The notes under the pieces: generated by a model | Told to the model about the DNA's origin: nothing | Seen by the model: the letters and a program-made list of their open reading frames with translations, nothing else | Databases searched by the model: none | Position numbers and translations under genes: made by a program | Origin: Pseudovibrio brasiliensis | GTDB taxonomy: Bacteria; Pseudomonadota; Alphaproteobacteria; Rhizobiales; Stappiaceae | Assembly (NCBI RefSeq): GCF_018282095.1 | Contig: NZ_CP074126.1 | Location: forward strand, 4,176,341-4,240,340 | Direction of reading: 5' to 3' | Length of the DNA: 64,000 nt | Part shown: positions 45,901 to 52,134 of the stretch, piece after piece | Numbering within the stretch: the stretch's first letter is position 1 | Layout of the letters: every line of letters starts with the position of its first letter

Positions 45901-47890
45901 CTATGAGCAACAGCAAGACATGATAGCCGACCTGATGCCCGACAACTCTGAGCGTAGAACACGTCAGAAAGAGCTGGATATTCGGGTGATCGTGGGCAAC
46001 CCACCGTATTCAGCAGGACAAAAGAACGCCAATGACAATGCAGCCAATGTGAAGTACGAGGGGCTAGATCGTCGTATCGGGGAAACCTATGCAGCACATT
46101 CATCAGCAACCAACAAGAATGCACTTTATGATAGTTACATCCGCGCCGTGCGCTGGGCGAGTGACCGTATTCAGGATACAGGCGTAGACGCTGGCGTAGT
46201 TGCCTATGTAAGTAACGCAGGTTGGGTGGATGGCAATGCCATGGACGGCCTACGGAAATGCCTAAAAGAAGAGTTTAGCAGTCTTTATGTGTTCCACTTG
46301 AGGGGTAATCAGCGCACATCTGGTGAGTTGTCTCGCCAAGAAGGAGGCAAGATTTTCGGCTCTGGTAGTCGTGCTCCTATTGCTGTTTCTGTTCTTGTCC
46401 GAAATCCTGATGCAGCAAAACACGGCAAAATTTTCTTCCATGACATTGGTGACTATCTTTCTCGTGAAGAAAAACTCCAGATTGTGAGTAATTTTGGCAG
46501 TTTAAATAGCATTTCCGAAAGAGAGCTTTGGAAGACTATTGAACCGGATGAGCAGCACGATTGGCTGAACCTGCGAGATAAGAGCTTTGAAAACTATCCA
46601 GTACTGGGGGACAAGAAAAACAAGCAAGCACTGGTGTTGTTTGAGAACTATTCATCGGGGGTTAAAAGTCAACGCGATGCATGGTGTTATAACGGATCAA
46701 AGGCAGCATTGGAGACACAGGTAGAGAGTACGATTGCTTTCTACTGTAGTGAACTTGAGCGCTACGATGCTGCAGGAAAACCGAAGGACATTGATGAGTT
46801 CTTAAACTTTGACGCTACACAAATAAGCTGGACAAGCGCGCTGAAATCAGATGTCGAGAAAGGTAAGGAACTAACGTTTCGTCCAGAAGCAACAACCCAA
46901 TCAGTTTATCGTCCATTTCAAAAGCAATGGCTTTATTTTGATCGTAGACTCAATGAGAGAGTTTACCAGATGCCGTACATTTTCCCAGAAAGCAGCGTCA
47001 CCAACCGAGTGATTGTAGTCGAGGGTAGCTGGCGCCAGAACGGCAATTTAGCAATGATGAGTAATAGCATACATGCTTTGATGCCAGATGGTGGGTGCCA
47101 GTGCTTCCCGCTCAAACTCTATGAAAGAAGCGATGAGGGAGCTCAAGGGGACATCTTTGCCTCTAATGAAGGCTCTCATAAAGTGCGAGACGGTTTTACC
47201 GATGAAGGGCTTCGCTATTACCAAGAAGCTTACCCGGAGGAGCACATCACAAAGGAAGACCTGTTCTACTACATTTACGGTCTTCTTTACTCCCCAGAGT
47301 ACCGCGAGCGTTTCAAGAACAACCTGTCCAAGGAACTTCCCCGCATACCTGCGGTTTCCCGAGCTGAAGACTTCTGGGCATTCTCCAAGGCAGGCAGAGC
47401 GCTGGGCGAACTGCATGTGAACTATGAGAGCGTTGAGCCTTATCCCGTGATCTTCAAAGAAGGCTCTCTGGAGTTGGCAAACATTACAGATGAGGAAGCC
47501 TTCTTCCGCGTTGAGAAGATGAAGTTCGGTAAGAAACAAGCCAAGGATGAGGACGGTAAATCCAAGAAGGTGGATGACAAGTCCACGGTCACCTACAATG
47601 CACACATCACAATGACTGGCATCCCGGAGGAAGCCTACGACTATGTGGTTAATGGCAAGCCCGCCCTTGCATGGGTGATGGAACGCCAATGCGTGAAGAT
47701 TGATAAAGACAGTGGTATCGTCAACGATGCCAACCGATACGCTATCGAGACAGTGGGCAACCCACGTTACCCGCTAGAACTCTTCCAGCGCGTCATCACT
47801 GTAAGCCTTGAGACGATGAAGATTGTGAACGCCCTGCCTAAGCTAGAGATCATGGAAGAGGCCACTGCAGCAGCGTCAGAGCCAGCATAG
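42935..47890 (+). CDS. Type ISP restriction-modification enzyme (single chain)
   Basis: A 1651-residue restriction-modification protein with all activities in one chain, as in LlaGI/LlaBIII. Order: Mrr-like PD-(D/E)xK nuclease (about 60-90, GIDLVARM then AIQCKFY), superfamily 2 helicase/translocase (Walker A ACGTGKT near 195, CDEAHRTTG, MTATPRIF, QSVGRVMRR), helical coupler, then an adenine-N6 methyltransferase with motif I DPFTGTGTF near 907 and NPPY near 1021, and a C-terminal target-recognition region. It would methylate one strand of its site and cut unmodified phage DNA after translocation. I start at ATG 42935, with AGGTG upstream; a GTG at 42926 overlaps that site. All key motifs look intact. 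Confidence 0.93.
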   Translation: MPSLHDLLASYRAQSVTEREKGAYFEDLVKVYFENDDIQRSQYDQVWTFREWAKEHDRDGKDTGIDLVARMADGSGYCAIQCKFYKRDHHVQKGEIDSFFTASGKEPFTRRIIVDSTEAPYSKNAEDALQGQQITTTRIGLTQLEESRVEWEKYLATKEVVLRSKKTPRPHQIEACEVIRERFKEHDRGKLIMACGTGKTYTGLCLMEEHAGKGKLGLFLVPSLALMAQTVTEWKNDAVEDFRAFAVCSDTQVGKRKIKDDVADINVHDLVIPATTDARKLAEKTAKLPSDEMTVIFATYQSIQVLNDAQQLGLPDFDLIICDEAHRTTGATLAGEDETKFVKVHDNGFIKAKKRLYMTATPRIFGDEVKSKAKQVDAVLASMDDEALFGPVFFKKGFGWAVENGLLSDYKVIVLAVDEAMVSRTVQNRLKDGAELKLDDATKIIGCYKALTKENLIDDKAGDKNPMRRALAFCKDIKSSKLIVDEFEKVVDDYLSTLAEEEGVEADKLLLCDAAHVDGTFNAKERGELLSWLKADTEANNCRILSNARCLSEGVDVPSLDAIMFLHPRKSQVDVVQSVGRVMRRAEGKKLGYVILPVGIPPDVEPAEALNNNEKYKVVWQILNALRAHDERFNATINKASLGEDITKSIEVVPVIDRLPEKKRAALKSDIGSGSSGDDSRADGDSVSMDLPIEEQLGFVFDEFTKALLARIVKKCGTRDYWEDWAADIAKIAQTHITRITTIVEKEGSAQRKAFEGFLAELRDDLNPEISPSDAIEMLAQHIITKPVFDALFTGHAFTRENPVSKAINVVLEALEEQNLEKESESLTKFYKSVERRAEGIETAQGRQKLVVQLYDKFFQKAFPKVRDKLGIVYTPVEVVDFILHSVNDVLQAEFGQTLGSKGVHIIDPFTGTGTFITRLLQSGLIKPEELEHKYLNEIHANEIVLLAYYIAAINIEAVYHETAEEQGIHKKGIYKPFEGICLTDTFQLYEQQQDMIADLMPDNSERRTRQKELDIRVIVGNPPYSAGQKNANDNAANVKYEGLDRRIGETYAAHSSATNKNALYDSYIRAVRWASDRIQDTGVDAGVVAYVSNAGWVDGNAMDGLRKCLKEEFSSLYVFHLRGNQRTSGELSRQEGGKIFGSGSRAPIAVSVLVRNPDAAKHGKIFFHDIGDYLSREEKLQIVSNFGSLNSISERELWKTIEPDEQHDWLNLRDKSFENYPVLGDKKNKQALVLFENYSSGVKSQRDAWCYNGSKAALETQVESTIAFYCSELERYDAAGKPKDIDEFLNFDATQISWTSALKSDVEKGKELTFRPEATTQSVYRPFQKQWLYFDRRLNERVYQMPYIFPESSVTNRVIVVEGSWRQNGNLAMMSNSIHALMPDGGCQCFPLKLYERSDEGAQGDIFASNEGSHKVRDGFTDEGLRYYQEAYPEEHITKEDLFYYIYGLLYSPEYRERFKNNLSKELPRIPAVSRAEDFWAFSKAGRALGELHVNYESVEPYPVIFKEGSLELANITDEEAFFRVEKMKFGKKQAKDEDGKSKKVDDKSTVTYNAHITMTGIPEEAYDYVVNGKPALAWVMERQCVKIDKDSGIVNDANRYAIETVGNPRYPLELFQRVITVSLETMKIVNALPKLEIMEEATAAASEPA

Positions 47891-48277
47891 GATAGCCCGA
47901 CAAAAGTAAGTAAGGGCAAAGCTGCTGCCCTTACATGCGCGACAGACACCCACCGGATATCGCGACAAAAGAGAACCCGATATACCCCTTCAATTTCACG
48001 GGCTAATAGCCTCCAGTTTCAGAGAAGTGCGACAAAGGCACGACAGCAACTCGACCAAACAACATAAGGTCAGAACGGGGACACGGGAACTCACTCTAAC
48101 CTTATGCAGTTGAGAACAAATTTAGGCCGCGAGGACATCATAGGGACACCAAGAGGACGGCAAAGCATACAGTATCTCCCCCTTAGAGTGCTGCCCAAAC
48201 GCTGCTAGTGTCAGACAGAGTGGGCAGACAATAAACACACAGTTCCCACCACTTAGACAACCTCCAATATCATCTAC
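47891..48277. other. Intergenic region after the type ISP gene
   Basis: About 390 bases between convergent genes. GACAAAAG recurs three times (near 47900, 47965 and 48029 with small changes). No stem with a T-run and no gene are seen. Confidence 0.4.
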
Positions 48278-48478
48278 CTATTCATAGCTACCAGGATCTT
48301 CCAGCTCATCAACCATCGCACCAAAGAGCGCTAGGCGGTCCATTTCATCTTGGGTGAGGATCACATGCAGATGGATCTTTTCTCCGACAGAGTAGGCCTC
48401 ACAACGCTGGGCGACGAAGTCTACGGCCACTTGGAGCAAGCTGTTTGTCTGGTCTGAAAAATTGTTTGAAGTATGCAT
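48278..48478 (-). CDS. Small hypothetical protein with structured leader
   Basis: A 66-residue acidic protein (MHTSNNFSDQTNSLLQVAVD, IHLHVILTQDEMDRLALFGA, then VDELEDPGSYE). I start at the ATG at 48478 because AAGGAAA lies 8 bases upstream. The same frame extends upstream, but that part overlaps the folded leader. No domain recognised. It lies between the restriction enzyme and the KAP NTPase, and its ribosome-binding site is inside a 12-bp stem (see 48479-48583), so its translation is probably conditional. Confidence 0.6.
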   Translation of the reverse strand: MHTSNNFSDQTNSLLQVAVDFVAQRCEAYSVGEKIHLHVILTQDEMDRLALFGAMVDELEDPGSYE

Positions 48479-48583
48479 AGTCGGTTTCCTTTTGATCTGA
48501 AAACCCGACAGCAGAGGTTCCAATCTCTGGCGGTCGGGCAGAACAAGATTGGAACTACCGCTCAAAAGGAAACGGCGCACATA
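48479..48583 (-). promoter_or_regulatory. Folded mRNA leader that can hide the ribosome-binding site
   Basis: On the minus-strand RNA, GTTTCCTTTTGA (48583-48572) pairs perfectly with TCAAAAGGAAAC (48495-48484), which contains the ribosome-binding site of the 66-residue gene. Inside, GTTCCAATCT pairs with AGATTGGAAC, and CCCGAC from that hairpin's loop can pair with GTCGGG beyond it, giving an H-type pseudoknot. A competing hairpin, CAGAG/CTCTG, overlaps the second arm. The combination looks like a switchable leader or a protein-binding attenuator. Confidence 0.55.
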
Positions 48584-48893
48584 CGTGCTCTCATTCGCCC
48601 GACCATAGAAAACCACGCTCACGGGGAGACGTGGCGTGGTGGAAACGCCTTTTGACAGTTAGGGGTTCCAATCCCCGCGCACCTCTGTTTGATGCGCTCA
48701 CTGACCCTAAGCCAGCTGCGAAGTAACATGGTGTGAATTCTGGCAGCTGTCAATAGAAGGGAATAAGGCAAACTATCTCTAACGAGCTGCACCTCCATTA
48801 GTGGCTAACTTGACTTGCAAGTAAGCTCTCATCTCAAAGGACAAGACAAGAGCACCCAACCATCAGAAATCCATAAAAGATGCATGCCTAATT
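48584..48893. other. Intergenic region with a T-arm-like hairpin
   Basis: It holds hairpin GCAC/GTGC near 48587-48598, GGCGT/ACGCC near 48627-48645, and GGGG-TTCCAAT-CCCC near 48663-48677, which copies a tRNA T arm. No matching acceptor or anticodon stem can be built, so no tRNA is called. No gene is seen; it may contain the promoter of the minus-strand 66-residue gene. Confidence 0.45.
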
Positions 48894-51050
48894 TCACTCT
48901 AAATCATAGAACATCTCAAGAAGTCTTTCAGCTTCACGCTTCATTTCCTCATCGGCCATTTCATCGGAGGCAATTTTCTTGAGCCTTTTTTCAACTACGG
49001 TCATACCTGCGAAGAAAGTATCAAGTACGCTACGGCGAAGTTTGTACTGAACTCCCTCATGAGAAGAGCGTGACCGGCTAGTCATATTGCCCAAAACTTC
49101 GAGGAGGCCATGGTCGGTTTCCGTTTGATCTTTAATCCAACTCACTGGCCCTTCAGCGTCACCAAGTTGATGCCACGCGTAAATTAGGTTCGAGAAGTGG
49201 GGAACTTGAAGCAGCTCTGAAGGCGAAGCTGACAACAAGCGCTTAACAAAAATGTCTTTTGCCATGCTAAACTCAGCCTCTGATAGCAGCCATGTTCCCT
49301 CGGGCTTTCCTTGGTCGCCATACAGACCATGCTCGAAAGTTGCCGCTCTGATTATACCAGTCAGCCAAGCAAGAGATTTCGCCGTGTCAAATAACTCCCG
49401 CAGGATACCATTTCTTACATCTTCGTCGCCAACCTTCTCAATCAAACCGAAAACTTCTCGACGTTCACCTCTCAAGAAATCAGCAAAATCGCGGTCACTC
49501 ACCGCAAATGGAGCAAGTTCATCGATCACTTCTCCAAGCACTCGAAATAAACCACCCACTTGAGTAGGCGAGACACTAGCACGCGCAGCAACAATTCGAT
49601 CAAGAAGCAACTCTGCAAAACGTCCGCCTTGGGGGCGTTGCTTTCCAATCAATTGGCGAAAGCGAGCTATTGCTTTCTCAGGAGCTTGTTCGCAAGCAAC
49701 TAGGAACTGCTCAACCTCGCCGTCATCAAGACTTCCAGCAGGGCCCGTGAACGAGAAATAGTAGCTATAGTGATTTGGGCTTGCCAGTCTCTTTTCAGCA
49801 ATGAAGGGTTGCAGTTCTTCAACCCCGTTAACTGCAAAGACTTTGAACTCCCCCACACTCCGATGCAACGACATAAGATCGAACCCAGGCAAGTGCTCGC
49901 TTAGTGCATATACAAAGAGAGCTTGCTCCTCACCCTTCTTATTTTTAATAATGCCCAGTAACTCCTGACCAACCCGGGTGTGTGCTCCTTTTTGTATGAA
50001 GCCCCAATCGCCAATTGCAGACAAGCTTGATACGTAGCTCTCAATCCAGTTGAACAACTCACTATTCTTGGTCCGAATAATCTGAAGAAAAACCATATCG
50101 GCAGGGTCGACTTGATCTCGAACCGGTGAAAAATTCAGCTTTAATGAGTTAACAACACGAACAACATCACGAGCGGTCTCCAAGTATTCACCGCACCATT
50201 GATGATAAACGCCATCTAGTCGTTTTTTAGCGCTCACATCAATTGTCACCTCTCCAAGCAGCAAGGACACCTCGTCTTTCAGCCAGTTACGCAGATCAAA
50301 ATTCATCGCGCTTGGAACTTTAAACGAAGCTTGTACGACCTTTTCAAGATAGGCTCTGCCGTCGGATATTCCGAGCGCTCGCTGCACACTATCTGCGATT
50401 ACTTCAGGATCATAGGCTAGGATGTAAGCAACATTTGGAAAATCTGCGACTGCTTTCACCAAACGAAGAACTTCCGCAACTTCGGACGGCTCCAATCGAT
50501 CTAGGTCATCGATAAATACCACGATGGGATGGTCAAGTCGTGCAAGCTTCCCTCGAAGGCTTTGATTTAAATCGCCTAATGAACGCTCCGAAAGCTCTGC
50601 AGCTTTCTGTCCACTCTTCTTTAAAACCTTTGCAATTCGACTGGCGTAAGGCATCCCTCCAACCTCAGCAAGATCGGCAAGTACAGCCAAACCAGAAGAA
50701 AGCTTCGCGTATTGTCCTAGGATCTTCTTCGTATCATCTCTTTCTGCCTCTGGAAGTAAGTCTAGAACTACAGGCTCAAGATCGGCAAAAAGTTGAGTTA
50801 GCAATTCATTCCGGCTGCCTACCAGCCAAGGCGCAAATTTTATTACCTTTGGCCCGACATCTTTTTTGCAAAGCTCATCTAGCGCCAAATTAACTAAAGA
50901 GGATTTTCCCGAACCCCATGCACCTTCAACGCCCACGACAAATCCCTGCCGTAGGTCATTTTGCAAAAAGGCGGAAGCGAGGCTTTGTGCGATATTTCCA
51001 AATCCAAGCTTGTCACGCTTCGAGTCGCTAAGTGGCTTGTCGATAATCAA
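48894..51050 (-). CDS. KAP family P-loop NTPase
   Basis: A 718-residue KAP NTPase. Walker A is GAWGSGKS (residues 43-50) and Walker B is FIDDLDRLEP (about 179-188); LRLVKAVADFPNVAYILAYD is typical of the family. Unlike many KAP proteins I see no membrane helices inserted in the P-loop domain, so it is probably soluble. The C-terminal 400 residues are helical and unassigned. The start is TTG at 51050 with AGGGG 8 bases upstream; an in-frame stop lies just before. Bacterial KAP NTPases occur often in mobile elements and are suspected in phage defence. Co-residence with the type ISP enzyme supports that, but no mechanism is visible. Confidence 0.88.
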   Translation of the reverse strand: MIIDKPLSDSKRDKLGFGNIAQSLASAFLQNDLRQGFVVGVEGAWGSGKSSLVNLALDELCKKDVGPKVIKFAPWLVGSRNELLTQLFADLEPVVLDLLPEAERDDTKKILGQYAKLSSGLAVLADLAEVGGMPYASRIAKVLKKSGQKAAELSERSLGDLNQSLRGKLARLDHPIVVFIDDLDRLEPSEVAEVLRLVKAVADFPNVAYILAYDPEVIADSVQRALGISDGRAYLEKVVQASFKVPSAMNFDLRNWLKDEVSLLLGEVTIDVSAKKRLDGVYHQWCGEYLETARDVVRVVNSLKLNFSPVRDQVDPADMVFLQIIRTKNSELFNWIESYVSSLSAIGDWGFIQKGAHTRVGQELLGIIKNKKGEEQALFVYALSEHLPGFDLMSLHRSVGEFKVFAVNGVEELQPFIAEKRLASPNHYSYYFSFTGPAGSLDDGEVEQFLVACEQAPEKAIARFRQLIGKQRPQGGRFAELLLDRIVAARASVSPTQVGGLFRVLGEVIDELAPFAVSDRDFADFLRGERREVFGLIEKVGDEDVRNGILRELFDTAKSLAWLTGIIRAATFEHGLYGDQGKPEGTWLLSEAEFSMAKDIFVKRLLSASPSELLQVPHFSNLIYAWHQLGDAEGPVSWIKDQTETDHGLLEVLGNMTSRSRSSHEGVQYKLRRSVLDTFFAGMTVVEKRLKKIASDEMADEEMKREAERLLEMFYDLE

Positions 51051-51161
51051 CTGAGATGCCCCTAATCAATGAGTTCTAGGTCCGGCAGGCTGGTCACAAC
51101 TTCAACTGCACTACCGGCCACCTAAACAGATTCTCATAGGGAGCGGACAGCGCAATTAAAC

Positions 51162-51647
51162 TTAAGCCGCTTCCAGCAGCTCCTCAGGCGCGTACAGGAG
51201 GCTTTTGGCTTCCATCTCAGGCAACAGTAAGACTTCCAGATAAGCAGCAAAGATCACCCTGCGCTTCGGCGCTCCCCCATCAATGCCAGGCGCATTCCGG
51301 CACATATCATAAAGCTCACCAATCTTGACCTTGTCCAAAGCATCGCAAAACTCTCCCAAGCGCTCACCTCAGCTCGGGTACTGCAGAAGCAGATCAACCA
51401 GAGCACTGACAACAGCCGATTGCAGCTGTTTGCTGTCGTAGGTAGTGTTCAGCAAGGCATAGAGAGCCTTCCATACAACATCCTCTCCATGACGCTCTAT
51501 GAGGCGCTGAAGACGTGCTGAGCCGCATATTTGAGGTGGCACATCTACTCCGGTGTGGAAACGAACATTGAATGGCAGAATTTCAATCCCAAAGGAGTTG
51601 CATAGGGCTTCAGCTGCTGAATGATCGAGTGTCTTTACTGCGGGCAT
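51162..51647 (-). pseudogene. Hypothetical gene interrupted by an in-frame TGA
   Basis: Two stretches share one frame and are separated only by a TGA at 51371-51369. The first 92 codons begin MPAVKTLDHSAAEALCNSFG and include ARLQRLIERHGEDVVWKALY. The rest continues GERLGEFCDALDKVKIGELY and ends near EELLEAA. Read together they make a coherent protein of about 161 residues, resembling short hypothetical proteins of Hyphomicrobiales and their phages. The TGA could be a single substitution (for example from TGG or CGA). The second part alone would need a TTG start with no clear site. Confidence 0.65.
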
Positions 51648-51818
51648 GAGCGCTACTCCGGCTATGAATGAGTAGCTGAATCATACCTGCTCCAAACGCG
51701 CAGTACGATGCCAATTGAGCATGACCAAGTGACGAAGAAAGGTATCAGTTGCATACTTCAAGGCCGCGGCTCGCCACCCAAAGCTAGAAATTGCCTGAGT
51801 GTCCCAGCACCTTCAAAA

Positions 51819-51838
51819 GGTATACCCTGAGGTACACC
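51819..51838. promoter_or_regulatory. GGTATACC-type box pair at the right island end
   Basis: GGTATACC (51819-51826) and the variant GGTACACC (51831-51838) are 12 bp apart inside a segment matching 24511-24540 near the left end. Each pair lies between the att site and the cargo, as expected for integrase arm-binding sites. Confidence 0.5.
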
Positions 51839-51843
51839 CCAAC

Positions 51844-51875
51844 AAAAAAGCCCTCGAAGATGACCTCCAAGAGCT
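51844..51875 (-). terminator. Terminator downstream of tRNA-Thr
   Basis: CTCCAAGAGCT (51865-51875) and AGCCCTCGAAG (51849-51859) pair over 11 bp including G-U pairs around a 5-base loop. On the minus strand T6 follows (A6 at 51844-51849). It lies about 20 bases past the tRNA-Thr 3' end, so the island itself supplies the tRNA's terminator. Confidence 0.75.
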
Positions 51876-51891
51876 TACGCTAACTTATTGA

Positions 51892-51942
51892 AATAACTGG
51901 TGCCGCTGATAGGACTCGAACCTACGACCCCATCATTACGAA
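51892..51942. repeat. Right attachment site within tRNA-Thr
   Basis: The 51-bp counterpart of 24333-24383. It covers the tRNA 3' half from the anticodon loop through CCA plus 6 bases beyond. Crossover probably occurred in the identical stretch around the anticodon loop/variable region (GACCCCATCATTACGAA). Confidence 0.93.
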
Positions 51943-51973
51943 TGACGTGCTCTACCAACTGAGCTACAGCGGC
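51898..51973 (-). tRNA. tRNA-Thr (anticodon CGT)
   Basis: A 76-base cloverleaf: acceptor GCCGCTG/CAGCGGC, D arm GCTC/GAGC, anticodon stem CGTCA/TGATG with loop TTCGTAA, T arm GTAGG-TTCGAGT-CCTAT, encoded CCA. Anticodon CGT reads ACG. It is intact despite serving as the island's integration site, because the element restores the 3' half. Confidence 0.97.
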
Positions 51974-52134
51974 ATTCCAGGTGGCACGAGGAGTGTGCCG
52001 GAAAGTGGAAGCTTGATACCCAAGCTCCCGATCAGATGCAAGTCTGATTTGCAATGGCGGAACAGGCATCCACCATCTATCTGCATTCGCAGAAGCGACT
52101 GCCTCAAACACTCACTTCTGCGAACACAATACTC

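Larger units (their letters stand above)
24333..51942. mobile_element. Integrative island in tRNA-Thr(CGT), 27.6 kb
   Basis: Bounded by a 51-bp direct repeat of the tRNA-Thr 3' half (24333-24383 and 51892-51942) with a tyrosine integrase starting 213 bases inside the left copy. Cargo comprises small regulatory/replication-like genes, T6SS hcp with an effector pair, vgrG/DUF2169/PAAR/Rhs toxin/immunity, a type ISP restriction-modification enzyme, a KAP NTPase, an IS4 remnant and unknown genes. No conjugation genes, phage structural genes or relaxase are seen, so it is best called a non-self-transmissible genomic island or satellite-like element. Excision competence is unknown. Confidence 0.9.

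Noticed and set aside
48479-48583. Retron msr/msd-type RNA
   Set aside because: Inverted ends are present, but there is no reverse transcriptase gene nearby, and the stem overlaps a ribosome-binding site, which fits a leader better.
48600-48690. tRNA gene around GGGG-TTCCAAT-CCCC
   Set aside because: The T arm is perfect, but no acceptor, D or anticodon stems pair correctly.
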